Notes: a model not told the origin generated them from the sequence alone. A stretch of DNA of 64,000 nucleotides from Misgurnus anguillicaudatus (GCF_027580225.2 NC_073354.2:33520501-33584500); one strand, 5' to 3'; positions 10,595 through 22,135 are shown, counted from the stretch's first letter. Translations and numbers: made by a program.

Positions 10595-10704
10595 TTAAAT
10601 GAAAGTAGATATTTTTCTTTTGCCGTCCAATGGTGAGTCTACATCTTCCAATGACCTAAAGGGCCTTTCTTGTGGCGTCTGGTGGACTGTTTTTGGAGTT
10701 GCAG
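10595..10704 (-). CDS. Candidate terminal exon, unknown product (low support)
   Basis: On the minus strand a pyrimidine-rich acceptor (TTATTTTCCTTTCAAG) ends at 10705. It is followed by 36 open codons and a TAA, giving a hydrophilic tail that includes TPQERPFRSLEDVDSPLDGK and ends KRKISTFI. It would lie upstream of the candidate exon at 5188-5423 if both belonged to one minus-strand gene, but nothing connects them. I recognise no family. Confidence 0.2.
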
Positions 10705-10839
10705 CTTGAAAGGAAAATAAAAATTGGAAGGGAGGGGGGCAGAGGGGATGTTTAATATCGAATGGCTCTCTTACAATTACAACATGCATTAAAAATAACT
10801 GCTGCATTAAATGACTTTTTTGAGAATAAAGTCTAGAGA

Positions 10840-11080
10840 CAGCGCAACAACATTATTGCTAAAGAAGATATTTTAGTTCGGTGGCCTAAACCACTGCAAG
10901 CTCAGGCAATTTCTTCCTCTCTGCCATTTTAATCAAGAATCCCGTCCAGTACAAACACAAATCTATCTACACAGCAGTTCAAAACGCCAGCGTCTCAGGG
11001 GAACCGAAGTGATGATTTCCAAGGTTTCCTTCACAAGTTTAATTACATATTCGAGGGTGTAAGGGGCTACTTATGTAAAT
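10840..11080. other. Repeat-free balanced-composition segment, possible conserved non-coding DNA
   Basis: This segment has even base composition, no copies elsewhere in the window and no open frame. It is bounded by AT-rich sequence and, on the right, by a short CA tract and a TTAA element. Conservation cannot be judged here. Confidence 0.2.
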
Positions 11081-11158
11081 GCTCAGCTTACATTTTACTC
11101 TACATTTTACACACACACAAAAAAAAATGTGTGCCAATTTGAGCCATTCAGAGATTAA

Positions 11159-12018
11159 AGGGATAGTTTACCCAAAAATGAAATAATGTCATTAATGACT
11201 CACCCTCATGTCGTTCCAAACTCGTAAGACCTCCGTTCATCTTCGGAACACAGTTTAAGATGTTTTAGATTTTGTCAGAGAGCTTGTTGAACCTTCACTG
11301 TAAATCTACGTACGGTATACTGTCCAGAAAGGTAATTAAAAAATCATCAAAGTAGTCCATGTGACATCAGTGGGTCAGTTAGAATGTGTTGAAGCATCGA
11401 AAATGCATTTTGGTCCAAAAATAACAAAAATCACAACTTTATCCAGGATTGTCTTATCCTCCACGTCCGCTGTGAAGCGCATGTGCGAGACTAATCCAAG
11501 TCACGTGACTGCTGTGACGTGAGACATATGACACAGCTGACGTGTTATCTGGTGCGCCCCAGCTGTTTTTTGTTCGTTTACAGTCTGAGGGAGACGCACG
11601 CTGTAAGTTTGAAAAAAACTTCGCAAACATGTCTGAGGATAACACGTCATCCGCGTCATTGCAGTCACGTGACTTAGTTTTGCGCATGTCCTTCACAACA
11701 GACGCGGAAGAGAAGACAACGCCGAATAAACTCGAAATTTCTGTCATTTTTGGACCAAAATGTATTCTCGATGCTTCAACACATTCTTACTGACCCACTG
11801 ATGTCACATGGACTACTTTGATGATGTTTTTATTACCTTTTTGGACATGGACAGTAAGCATACGTAGATTTTTAATGAAGGGTCAACAAGCCCTTGGACT
11901 AAATATCATAAAACATCTTAAACTGTGTTTCGAAGATGAGCGGAGGTCATACGAGTTTGGAACGGCATGAGGTTGAGTCATTAATGACATTATTTTCATT
12001 TTTGGGTGAACTATCCCT
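11159..12018. mobile_element. TTAA-flanked long palindrome (AGGGATAGTT type)
   Basis: TTAA lies at 11155-11158 and 12019-12022. The two halves are inverted over several hundred bases: AGGGATAGTTTACCCAAAAA pairs with TTTTTGGGTGAACTATCCCT, GATGTTTTAGAT with the CATAAAACATCTTAAAC region, and CACATGGACTACTTTGATGA with its inverse at about 11345. The centre holds AGTCACGTGACT palindromes. Frames 11454-11747 (minus) and 11542-11793 (plus) are mirror-image products of the palindrome and not genes. Loss of coding sequence and the TTAA duplication point to a piggyBac- or Kolobok-mobilised element. Confidence 0.85.
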
Positions 12019-12074
12019 TTAAGCGCAAGTATGATATTCATATCAAGCTACAACAACAGCAAAGTAACAAAGTG

Positions 12075-12540
12075 TGCGTCTATCTGTTAGGGTTGTAACA
12101 CAGTGTTTTTCAACCAGGGGGTCGAGGCCCACAAGGAGGCCTTACAATGAATTAAAATTATGACAAACCAAGCATTAAAATAAGATAAAAACAACCAAAA
12201 ATCAATGAGGGCTCCAGACTGCCACCAAAATTTGAGAGTGTGCCACTGAGTTTTACATCCAGTTGCACATGTGTCCGGACTTTTTTTTGTGATGTAACAC
12301 TGAATTTGAAAAAGCACAATGTACTTTCTGCATCTTTCATTACGCTATTTATTAGTAATACAGTGGAAATTAGTAGAAATGTGAATATTTGGTTGGCATG
12401 TTGATTTACAGTGTGTGCCCCTAAATTTTCTGGTTGCGCCCCTAAAATTTTCTGTTGGGGGCCACTGTGCTCCTAGTGAAAAAACTTAGTCTGGAGTCCT
12501 GATGACATAAAAAAGGTTTGAGAAACACTGCTAATACAAC
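12075..12540 (+). mobile_element. hAT-like element with CAGTGTTTTTCAACC ends, with a nested element
   Basis: The left end CAGTGTTTTTCAACCAGGGG and the right end AAAGGTTTGAGAAACACTG are inverted. Such ends are characteristic of hAT/Charlie-type non-autonomous elements in vertebrates. The body is interrupted at about 12197-12503 by a second element. Confidence 0.6.
12197..12503. mobile_element. Nested element with AGGGCTCCAGACT ends
   Basis: AGGGCTCCAGACT on the left and AGTCTGGAGTCCT on the right are inverted repeats with one mismatch. Near the right end the motif GCCCCTAAATTTTCTGG/GCCCCTAAAATTTTCTG occurs twice in tandem. The target duplication is not clear. Confidence 0.6.
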
Positions 12541-13669
12541 TAATGAAGCAACAGTTAAGGGCTGTTCAACTAATAGCGATAACATTAACATTTAATATTT
12601 TTTAAATGATTAACTGCATTAAACAATGGTGAAGGGAGAGAGAGACGGGGGGATGGATGGACAGAAAGACATGATAGAAAGATAGATCATGAGTCAGTTG
12701 GTCAGATAGCTGGGGACAGTTCGTTGTTATGCGAGTGGCGTGTTACACAATATTTCCATTGACAGAGATCACTTTAAAAGAGAAACAAGACTTATGACAC
12801 GGCAGTCCGCAAAGTGCAGTAAACAATATCATGGACAAAAAAATGTCTGTCTGCTCAAAAAGTCGTTTGGCAGCGACTGAATGACAATGCATTGGGTGTA
12901 GAGTGACTCCATTCCCAGATTTATAGTTAAACAATGATTCTCCTAACGTGACAGGCGTCAAGACAGACCTCTGACACTGTTTAAAAGAACTGGGTGTACC
13001 AAGATAGATGGGGGAATATAGTTTGTTTGGATTAGTCCCGGGAAAGACTGAAAACACAAACTTCTCCTTGACTTGATTATGAAAGACCATACAATTTCAT
13101 TCTGTCATCCAATGAGGCATATATGGAGTGAATATTTAGACCCTAGATGTTTGATTTTAATTATATAAATACGGAGTCTTAAGGGGAACAAGATTTGAGG
13201 GCTACATTGTAGGGCAATTTCAGTCCATCCGTCTTATGGCTTTGTAGTAGTAGTACATGTAGTAGCCTACTAAAATATCAATATACTTGGATGACAATTT
13301 GGCTTTGAGTGACAGTTTGGCAGAATTGCTTTGTAGGGTGAAGAGGACATCCTGTAAATGTATTCATAATACATGTAAAAGTAGAATTTATCATTACTAT
13401 TTGTTGATTAAAAATTTGTTAATAAATATTTAAATAATATATATTATAATGTTAAATCCTAACAAAACAAAGCATAACATAATAATAAACATGTTTTGAC
13501 AAAAGTTTTAAAAACGGAGTTCTCATTTTGGAACGAAGCTTACTTCAGTGGGTGACTGACTGTTCCATCACATCACATCATTGACGTATCGTAGCAACGA
13601 CTCAAGCCCAAAAATCTTCAATGCAGCGCCCATGTATGTAGAATAGATGTATTGACATATGTGACGAAT
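12541..13669. other. Gene-free stretch
   Basis: It includes a purine-rich patch at about 12630-12690 and a minus-strand frame of 115 codons at 12743-13090. That frame has neither a recognisable motif nor splice signals I trust, and the surrounding composition is not coding-like. Confidence 0.4.
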
Positions 13670-14040
13670 TTTAACGTTGTGCTTTCTCCAGTGCTGCGGA
13701 AGTTTTTAGCTCCTTGTGTAACCATATTATCAGACCGAGGGGCAACAAAGTCTCGTGTAAAACGCACCTCGGACACGCGCGAGGTCGCGTTTCAAAGCGA
13801 TTTCTCCTCAGTATTTCTTTAACTTCTAAAACTATCTTGACTAATGATAATGAGGCAAATATCAACGAAACCTCTGCCATACAGTATACATGGTCAAATG
13901 CACGCATATCGCATGAAAAAAATCACAAACCTTGCAAATGTAGCTGCTGGATCTTCCTCTGAAGCGCGTGCCCACCGTGATTGTGTTGAAGGTGACGTTA
14001 TCCAGCATCCCAACTGTGATCCAGCATTTTGGTGAGACAA
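13670..14040. other. GC-richer segment open on both strands, unknown
   Basis: Overlapping frames occur on both strands (13671-13907 and 13862-14092 minus; 13714-13962 and 13844-14035 plus). The minus frame 13862-14092 includes NTITVGTRFRGRSSSYICK followed by a possible donor (CAAGGTTTGTG). I recognise no family. Since all frames are equally long, the openness may reflect composition. Confidence 0.2.
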
Positions 14041-14284
14041 TGCAACATTTCTGTTGCTTCTTTCGCTCATTAATTAGTTCATTTGTTAACATATTATTAA
14101 AAAGCCTTTATTTTAGTTATTTATTATATATTTATTAACATTTATTTCACTTTATTTTATTTTGTTTACCTTTTGTGTACAAAAAATTAAAGTGGAATTG
14201 GACTATAATAACACGAGGGTAAGTTATTGACAAAGTTTTTATTTTTTGTTTTTGTGAACTGTTGTGACACTTTTAGCTGCCCTT

Positions 14285-14505
14285 GACAATTATTTGGACT
14301 TACTAGCTTGATGCCTAAATATTTATTTATTTATTTTTATTGAGAATATCAACAAGTATACAAAAGTATACAACCGTATATTAAAAACAAAATCACAAGA
14401 CAAAAAACAAGGAACAAAAATAAATAAAATGAACACACAGACAAATAAATAAATAAAAAAACAGGGCCAGGGTAATATAATTACATCATACACAATCAGG
14501 CGTAT
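14285..14505 (-). mobile_element. Probable LINE 3' end (A-rich tail), minus orientation
   Basis: Read on the minus strand the segment is T-rich untranslated-like sequence that closes with GTTGATATTCTCAATAAAAA and an ATAAATAAATA tail, that is, a poly(A) signal plus an A-rich end. Such tails are typical of L1-type retrotransposons. No reading frame remains and I could not find a target duplication. It directly abuts the insertion at 14522. Confidence 0.4.
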
Positions 14506-14790
14506 GCGTCCATAGACTGTTTTTTTTATTTATTTTTTTTTAATTCAGAAATATCATGTATGAAATACAAGTTATCATATAACACAAAATGTATTAACAA
14601 TACATTCATAGTCATCTGAACAAATAGAAGAGAAGAGAAGAGGTGAAAAAAAAAAGAAAAACATGTAGGCTACTAATTACGGTACATGAAAGATCTCATC
14701 ATATTTCTTCAAAAAAGAAATACATTTTTTGTTATCAATAAGTCTTAGTGATTTAATTAAAAGTTCTATTTCACGCGTCCATAGACTGTT
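14506..14790 (-). mobile_element. 5'-truncated L1-like retrotransposon insertion with 16-bp target duplication
   Basis: GCGTCCATAGACTGTT occurs at 14506-14521 and again at 14775-14790. Between the copies a 253-bp segment begins with a T-run (a poly(A) tail on the minus strand, with an AATAAA-like signal). On the minus strand it carries the last 32 codons of a reading frame that stops at 14677-14679. The peptide includes ELLIKSLRLIDNKKCISFLK and resembles C-terminal ends of L1-type ORF2 in fish, though this is a family impression and not a search result. The other possibility is a truncated processed pseudogene. The insertion split the left tip of the CATAGACTG-type element. Confidence 0.7.
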
Positions 14791-15235
14791 AAAAATATGG
14801 ACGTAATGTCCGTGACGTCGCCCATAGGTTTGTGAAGAGCTTTTTTGAAGCCAAAAGTTGGTGGACCCTGCCGTTGCCATCTTGGCCGCGCGTCACCGGG
14901 CATCACTTGTAGATAACCGAAAATGGCTAAAGAGGCGTCCCAGTCAGTTCTCTAATTTAGTAGTAAGGGCATTGATTACTGATCCCACAATGCAACCCAA
15001 AAATCAGCAAGCATTGATGCTCACTCTGGTCATTTCTCAATTCCAAAAATGTAAAGAATTAAGCCGTCTTTCCACTCAACACGACAAATGATGGCCAGAA
15101 GTCATCATTCCCTATGGAGAGGGTTGCAAAAGGGCTGCATGAGGTGACGACCATCTGCAGATGTCTAATTTTCAGATGCATTTTGAGCGTTAGATCCATT
15201 AAAAAAATGAACTTGTGCGACTACACAGCATGCGA
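14776..15235 (+). mobile_element. CATAGACTG-type element, body after the L1 insertion
   Basis: It opens with CATAGACTGTTAAAAATATG and GACGTAATGTCCGTGACGTC and continues through GCCATCTTGGCCGCGCGTCA. The part at about 15095-15235 (CATTCCCTATGGAGAGG, GACCATCTGCAGATG, TTAAAAAAATGAACTTGTGC) is shared with 17360-17480. The right end is uncertain and may reach about 15585 (GCCACTAGGGGGCGAAC). The plus frame 14858-15091 is a composition effect. Confidence 0.5.
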
Positions 15236-16227
15236 TATGCCGACCGGAAGTGATGTATTTCAGTCTATTCCAATCAAAAACTGTGTGTGAGGTGAAAATT
15301 ATTAATTCTTTTTTTGTTTTCAGTAACACTTGAATCCTTAAAAAAGATTTATTACTGATAAGTGATAAATTATTAATTACATATTTACATGTAAATATTT
15401 TTAATCTTGTCTCAATATGTTCCCTCCAAAAAATTGGTGGTCTTTGTCACGCGTAGCTGTTTATTGTTTCATTCATTTGTATTCATTTATTTATTCCACT
15501 ATACTGAATATTCATAAATTGAAGGCTCTTGCGCTGGAATGAGCGATTTAACAGAAATTTCATGACGACTGCCACTAGGGGGCGAACTTCAACAGTCGTG
15601 TCCGAATGTTGTGTACAGTGGAAAGACAGCTTTAGGGCAGCACAATAAATCACATGCCATTGTCATTCGAATCTCGTCAGTAAAGAAGGTTCCTTGATTT
15701 ACTTGAGTAATAAATCGGCATCGCCTGCTTTCAGATAGAGTGCCATTTACTACACAAAGCCGTAGTTCACTGACAAGCTGGGCAATATCGTGGACGTATC
15801 GCTCCGATTTCTGCTTCATAGCCATTTGCCCAAAATAGATTCTGGGAAAGTTGCTGTCATAAGTCCATACAAGTCACCTCCCAATGCATCTTTGATTAAA
15901 AAGAATGAAGCAAAAACACATTCGGGGATTTTATGGGAACTTGGCTTGATGTGAACTTGGAAAAATACTTGGGCTGCGACTGATGGCGTTTCACAAGTCC
16001 GCAAGAATGCAAGTACAGACAAGAACGCATGTTTAGAAAAGGCATGGGTGCCTCTCAAAACTCAAAATTGTGTTTCCTAATTTCCTTGTACATTACAGTA
16101 CAATTAAAAGCAGCGAGAAAAGAGGAAGCATCATTCTAACTGGAGGCTTCCTGAGGAGTCATGAGCGTATTGTACATATTGGTTCTGCCTGTTGTTGATT
16201 AATGCCAGACAATGATGATGATTTTTT
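15236..16227. other. Repeat-derived stretch, unclassified
   Basis: Contains GCCACTAGGGGGCGAAC at about 15572, a motif of several fish DNA elements. Two minus-strand frames follow (15589-15825 and 15816-16058), one of which ends in a repetitive-looking segment. I see no terminal repeats and no domain, and treat both frames as unsupported. Confidence 0.3.
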
Positions 16228-16239
16228 ATGTTTTTAAGC

Positions 16240-16490
16240 AATGGTTAGAGAGTTGGGCCTGTAACCCTAGAGTGCCGGTTCGAGTCTCACGTCTGGCAGG
16301 TTGTAACTTAAGCAAGACACCTTTCCCACATTGCTCCCCAGGCGCTGCAGGGTTAGCTGACCATTGCTCCATATGTGTGCGTTCACCACTTGCTTTGTGT
16401 GTCCTCACGACTCATTGGATGGGTTAAATGCAGAGGTCACATTCTAAGTATGGGTTACCATACATTGGTCATTATGTCACTTTCACTTTA
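16240..16490 (+). mobile_element. tRNA-derived SINE
   Basis: An A-box-like segment (AATGGTTAGAGAGTTGGG) is followed 30 bp on by a B box (GGTTCGAGTCT, 16277-16287), then a tRNA-unrelated body. The body includes GCAAGACACCTTTCCCACA, TTGCTCCCCAGGCGCTGC, GATGGGTTAAATGCAGAGG and a 3' part with TATGGGTTACCATACATTGG. This order matches common fish tRNA-derived SINEs. The tRNA-related head cannot fold as a functional tRNA. Its mobility would depend on a partner LINE. Confidence 0.75.
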
Positions 16491-16925
16491 AACGACGTAC
16501 TGTACACCAAGCACTTAACATTATGCACTATGTACTCTAACATGTAGTATATGAGTTTTAAAAGGGTAGTATAGTCTCAGATGGAACACTTAACTGCTTT
16601 TTACTAACCACAAATATAAGCGGTTTCCGAGATGAGGGCAAATGACGTCAAATGCATAACACAATACCAGTCAATGATACTCAATCTGTATATTGTACTT
16701 TTAATTCTCTATTATGCTACATAAGCAAAACTGTGACTGTTGAGTGGATAAAGTGTCCAGCGTACATCATCCACATACTTGAATTGTATATATTTTTGTT
16801 GGAAACTTTAATGTTACCACACAACTCACACTAATTCTAAAAATTGGCTTAGAATAGTGCGATTTGGAACAGACCTATAGAGATTTTGTGTAGAAAACAA
16901 GTTTCTAGGCTATTTTAAAATTCAG
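16491..16925. other. Gene-free stretch
   Basis: Nothing recognised. The frame 16652-16834 is AT-rich and short. Confidence 0.45.
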
Positions 16926-17225
16926 CAAACGCGACACTGTCCTTGAAATCCAAGCTGAAGTCTCATAATCTAGTTTTCAAATTAAGAGCATCAAAGTTAA
17001 TTTCAGTCTTTGGCATGGCCTCTATTACTCTATTACATATATCAATGTTATATTTTCACAGAAAGTTCCTTATTATGTAGGATGATTTTATGTAGAAAAC
17101 AGTAAATCATCAAAAATTTGCCGGATTTTCAAAGAGTGGATCATACATTGTGGTACTATTGTTTCCACATTTATTTATTGTATTTGAAATGTGTTTTTTG
17201 CAGCAATATCTGAGATTTCAGTCTT
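16926..17225 (-). repeat. Diverged TGTGACCCTG-type repeat
   Basis: ACTGTCCTTGAAATCCAAGC, CTTTGGCATGGCCTC and TTATGTAGGATGATTTTATG correspond to landmarks of the repeats at 5649 and 19770. Strongly diverged, with uncertain limits. Confidence 0.35.
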
Positions 17226-17480
17226 ACCTTATACCAGGGCTAGTCAACTGGTGGCCCGGGGGCCAAATGCGGCCCTCCAATCATCTTTATCCAGCCCGCT
17301 AGTCATCTTTGTCTGATTGAAAATCAGCATGGTTACTTTTACCTGTACTGTACATGAGAAATGACGGCCGAGAACCAGAAGTAGAGTCGGAAAGGGGCTG
17401 CGTGGGATTCCAACCATCTGCGGGTGCGTAATTATTGGAACCAATTAGAGCTTTGGATGCATTAAAAAAAACTTGTGCGA
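17226..17480 (+). mobile_element. hAT/Charlie-like element fragment (GGCCCGGGGGCC type)
   Basis: GGGCTAGTCAACTGGTGGCC and CCAAATGCGGCCCTCCAATC are typical of the left end of Charlie-like hAT elements. The interior, with GACCATCTGC-type sequence and TTAAAAAAAACTTGTGCGAT, is shared with 15095-15235, so two elements of one family or a shared interior are present. The right end is missing. The minus frame 17244-17444 is a by-product. Confidence 0.5.
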
Positions 17481-17620
17481 TTAAAAAAGAAAATATGAGT
17501 TTTCAATAATTAAAAGGTAAAATACTGTATACAAGATGTGTAAAAAATATATAAAAAGTAAAATATAAAAATATATAAAAGCATATAAAAGTTAAAATAT
17601 ATAAAAGGAAAAATAGGGGT
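17481..17620. repeat. Degenerate (ATATAAAA)n tract
   Basis: AAATATATAAAAG-like units repeat imperfectly, forming an AT-only low-complexity tract. Confidence 0.7.
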
Positions 17621-18189
17621 AAAATTTTGGTCTGCATTATATTTACAGTGTTAAAATCTAGCCCTCAAAGAAGAGTAGGTGAAGACCTACCAAAGTTAAA
17701 GCAATATACAGTAAAAGTAGATACAATAAGAGGTGTACTGACTTTAAATTGCTGCCTGGAGGTGCTACAAATGTTTTCTGATGAACTGACTTGCTTTAAA
17801 GGGACTTTGGGTTACTCCAGGGGGAATTTCCCTGTAATAGGAGCATGTTAAGTTACTTTTAATAAAGGCGTCAGCTAAATGACCAATTAGCAATCCTTGT
17901 GGGGTAACTCAATACAACTTTTAACACCAATGTTATTTTGGGAGATTTTTTCAACCACTTGTACGCAAACTTACCCTTTATTTACCATTTTATACGTGAC
18001 CCTGTCTGTGTAAACCTAACTAAAGTTATTTTTGTGATTTTTTTCTACATAAAATCATTGTACATGTCAAGAACGTATAGACAATTTCAGCAGCAACAAC
18101 ATAGACAAATGGCTTTTGTGGACTAAACACAACTTCCGATTGACTTCCACATAGAATCAATAACAATCTTTACAGTAGTTTATTTTGTG
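17621..18189. other. Gene-free stretch with a TGTGACCCTG-type fragment
   Basis: At 17990-18075 GTGACCCTGTCTGTGTAAAC and CTACATAAAATCATTGTACA recall the TGTGACCCTG family. The rest is unassigned; frames 17627-17851 and 17938-18126 have no support. Confidence 0.35.
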
Positions 18190-19420
18190 AAATGTCTTGG
18201 TTACGTATCTAACCCTCGTTCACTGAAGGAAGGGAACTGAGATATTATGTCGTGACTGACAAATTGGAAACGCCCTTCGCTGGACCACTTTGTCGGTCAC
18301 GACATGACGTCGTAGTGACCGAATGAAAGGGAAGGGAACGGAGATGTCACGTCGTGAACGGGAAGGGAACAGGAAGAGAACGGAGACGTCATGTCATGAC
18401 CAATGAATCAGAAACGCGATTCGCAGGACCAATTCATCGTTCACGATGTGACATTGTAGTGACCAACTGAAAGGGAAAGGAACGGAGATGTCACGTCGTC
18501 AACCCGAAGGGACCGGAGATGTCACGTTGTGACCATCAAATTGGAAACACGCTTCGTGGGACCAATTCGCGTTCACGAAGTGACATCCTAGTGACCAACT
18601 GAAAGGGAAGGGAACGGAGATGTCACGTCCTGACCGACAACTTGGAAACACGCTTTGCGGGACCAATTTGTCGTTCTCGATGTGACGTCATAGTGACCAA
18701 CTGAAAGGTAAATGAACAGAGATGTCACGTTGTGACCGACAAATTGGAAACGTGCTTTGCTAGACCAATTAGCGTTCACGATGTGACGTCGTAGTGACCG
18801 ACTGAAAGGGAAGGAAACGGAGATGTCACGTTGTGACTGACAAATTGGAAATGCAATTTGTCATTCTCGATGTGACGTCGTAGTAACCAACTTAAAGGAA
18901 AAGGAATGGAGATGTCACGTCGTGACAGACGAATTGGAAAACGCGCTTCGCAGGACCAATTTGACGTTCTCGATGTGACGTGGTAGGGACCGACTGAAAG
19001 GGAAAGGAACGGAGATGTCACGTCGTAACCAACTTATTGGAAACGCGCTTTGCGGGACCAATTCGACGTTCACGATGTGACGTCGTAGTGACCAACTGAA
19101 AGGAAAATGAACGGAGATGTCACGTCGTGACCGATAATTTGGAAACCTACTTCGTGGGACCAATTTGTCGTTCACGATGTGACATTGTAGTGACCGACTG
19201 AAAGGGAAAGAAACGGAGATGTCACGTCGTGAGTGACGAATTGGAAGCACACTTCGCGAGACCAATTTGTCGTTCACGATGTGACATTGTAGTGACTGAC
19301 TGAAAGGAAAAGGAACGGATATGTCACGTTGTGACTGACAAATTGGAAACACACTTCACGGGACCAATTCATTGGTCACGACGTGACGTTGTAGTGACCG
19401 ACTGATAGGAAACAAGAGAC
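18190..19420. repeat. 102-bp minisatellite, about 12 imperfect units
   Basis: The motif GAGATGTCACG (or one base off) starts at about 18515, 18617, 18719, 18820, 18909, 19012, 19114, 19216 and 19318. Spacings are 102, 102, 101, 89, 103, 102, 102 and 102 bp; the first units (18240-18515) are rearranged. Each unit contains ACAAATTGG with the inverted CCAATTTGT, and two TGACGTC-like sites. Because 102 is a multiple of three, the minus strand stays open across units, giving frames of 63, 81 and 145 codons with a 34-residue period (SRRDISVPFPFS repeats). These are not taken as genes. The left flank TAACCCTCGTTCACTGAAGG suggests the array grew from the end of a DNA transposon. Confidence 0.9.
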
Positions 19421-19765
19421 ATAAATGATAGGTAAATTACATTCGTTCATATATCATATCTTACGCATATCAACTGTTAAACTGAGCTAACATTACTGTG
19501 TAAAATTACTGTATACAATGTTAGCAACAGCAGGTCCTTGAATTCTTGCCTGTCTGCAAAACCTCTTCACACAGTTGTGATCCTATCATCTCCCCTTGTC
19601 TTTAGCGAATCAAAACATTTTGTTTTCAACAAGGTATTTGTTTCAGAGATCAGTTTCAGCCACTAGCCAAACCGATAAATAAATACAGACCGGAAGTTCA
19701 CTTCGGTTCAGGTGTGTAACCACGACAACACCCGTGCGTCCAATGAAACCGTCTAATAGGTGAAA

Positions 19766-19930
19766 ATATAACCTTGATATCCTTAATGTTGACTGAGTAA
19801 GGTCATGTCAATGATTGAATACAATGTGAAATGAATGCTTGAAATCAAACTTTGATGTTCATTATCTCACAAAAAGTTTTTAAACTTTGAGACTTTAGCC
19901 TGGTTTTCACAGACTGGGTCACACCTGCAT
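19766..19930 (-). repeat. TGTGACCCTG-type repeat, inverted copy
   Basis: TTGACTGAGTAAGGTCATGT, GAAATCAAACTTTGATG and AGACTTTAGCCTGG, ending in AGACTGGGTCACA, are the reverse of 5649-5737 with differences. Confidence 0.6.
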
Positions 19931-22127
19931 ATGTTGAATATATACGCTAAACCAGTTCAATGAAAAGGTCTAAATGAACGATTAGTCTAAACCAACTACT
20001 AAGCATAAGTAAATAAACAATTTTCATCTAGTGATTTTGTATAATACAGTAGCCTAATAAAAGCATAGTTACGATGTACAAGTTTTAGCACAATTTGTCT
20101 AGTTTGAGGCGAACACCACCCATCTTTATTACACACCTGTGAACCAGTACAGACTCAGAATTGTAACTGGAAAATCCCACTCCCCTTCATTAAAGAAGAG
20201 CTTACAGCCTTTTCCTGATTAGTTTGTTTGTTTGTCCAAAGTCGGGTCTATCCTTTCGGACCAGCGACTTTTTATTCCCATTTGCTCCAGGGATAGAGAG
20301 ATGTAGAATTCTTCTGATGATCTGTGGCTAGTGAATACTCTCTATTCACTAATTTAGCCTGTAGTGGTGATTTTGGCCGAAGACCAGAACCTTACCTTCA
20401 GTAAGTATTACTCAAATATTTACTCTGCTGCTATATTGAGATGGAACCAGGCAAAGATGATTTAATGGGCTCACCAAAGCGTCTGCCTCGGTGCCAACAA
20501 TTCTCCATTTTGGTGGTCTGTTCAGTCGTCAGACTTCAGACACTTACGGTCGGTTTTATCGCCCAGAGAGATCATGATTCAATAGTATCCTTGACACCCC
20601 TTCAGCTAGTGTTGGATAGTTGGGTAAGGAAGTCAGCCTGTGGAGAGTGATGTTTACCGTCGTACTAAAACTTGATGAGGATCACAGATGACTGGATTTG
20701 GGATTTTAGTACTGAAATTCATTGAAACTTTAATTCGTTTGGATGCCATTATAGTGAATTTTATGAATATACGATTTTTTTTTTTATTTAATTGATGGTT
20801 TTGCTGTTTTGTTAAATCAATGATAACAGGGATTTAGCTGCGTATTCATTTCGTCTGAAGCCGAAAGCTAAGACTGAATCCAATATATATATTTGCTGAC
20901 CATACTTCAAACGACTGACCCTGCATATGACCATACGCAGGACATTTCCAAACTCAATTTTAACTACAGACAGTATGTATTTTCCTCATTTTGACATTTA
21001 AAAAAGCATGCCAAGTGGAAAAATTGTGTTTATGTTTAGGCATGCAAAACGAACCAAGATATTCTAAAAATAAGCTTAGGGGAATTTCTTGGTTTGGTTA
21101 ATTCTTCTTGACCTCAAGCTAGCTGCTGAATCTTTTGCGTTCATGTCTCAAAAAATACTTCCTGTAATGAGACACAGTTCACCGTTTCAAGTATAATTTC
21201 ATCATTTTTGTTGGTATTACTAGAATATATGTGTGTAGGAAAACAACTGGCGAAGATACAACTTGCCTCCTATAAATACAAAAATATTTACTGTACATAT
21301 GACCAGTGTATGACGTGTATAGTGACTTTGAGGGGTCAGCTTTTTTTAACCCTTTACCTGGCACAGCCCTTTTTGAGTGGGGGTGAAAAGGTTATGTAAC
21401 CCTTCAAATTAATATAACTCTGACATTTTTTGGTCTAGAAGCCTAATGGTCTTGTTTTAAAGAAGACACTAAAGTTTTTTTTTAACGGAAGTGTTTGGAG
21501 TTGAAAATATATAAAAAAATTGTTATAGCAGTCTTAATGTATTGTAATAAATAAAAATAATGCAATGTAGTATTATTTTAACATAAAAGGTTTTGAAATA
21601 TGAAAGCTACATTCTTAGACCTTTCCAACAATATATAGTTTGTTGTGGTAGATTAACATTACATTACATGAAAAATATTGAAATAAATTTGGGTGTCCTG
21701 CTCACTGGACAGTGTCAGTTAACGGGTTTTAATATTATGGTATTTATGGGTTTTAAGTGAAGTGTAGAAAGGAAGGTATGGAGGCATGGGATATTTTTAA
21801 TTAAATTAAATTTAACTAATACAATTATTACCCGAAACATGTAATTATATTTTTTTCCTGAAGAATTATTTTTTTATTTTATTTACATTGCTAAGTAAAT
21901 ATGTTGTTTTCAGAGTGCAGAGATTTACTAGATTTACTAACACCTTGAGCCAGCACAAATGTCTCTTTTGTGGTTAATAAACTACTGTCAGGATTTACTA
22001 AAGGCACGCGTGGAACATTAGTGCTAAAAAGGCGTGAAAACAGTCTTGACTGACCTTATGATGCATTTTTTGGTGTTTTCCTTTCAGATGCAAAATCTAT
22101 GGCAGACGGGTATTTAAATGAATCAGG
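19931..22127. other. Gene-free stretch, about 2.2 kb
   Basis: Mostly AT-rich. The frame 20441-20650 has balanced composition but no motif. A segment near 21340-21400 is slightly GC-richer. From about 21930 the sequence (ACTGTCAGGATTTACTAAAG) has a partner just right of the next element at about 23265-23345 (ACGATTTACTAAGGTTTGAG), so the hAT element below was probably inserted into an older repeat. Confidence 0.4.
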
Positions 22128-22135
22128 CAACGCGA

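Noticed and set aside
12743..13090. 115-codon minus-strand frame
   Set aside because: No recognisable motif, no splice signals and a length reachable by chance in a 64-kb window.
14677..14880. 67-codon minus-strand frame read from its first ATG as one protein
   Set aside because: The ATG lies in the host element; only the last 32 codons belong to the retrotransposed segment, as the 16-bp duplication shows.
18588..19352. Long minus-strand frames with a 34-residue repeat, as a repeat protein gene
   Set aside because: The frame is explained by a 102-bp minisatellite whose period is a multiple of three; units with indels break it and there is no start or splice context.
18190..19420. CRISPR-like array of repeats and spacers
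   Set aside because: Repeat units are 102 bp, continuous and similar throughout, with no unique spacers, in a vertebrate genome.
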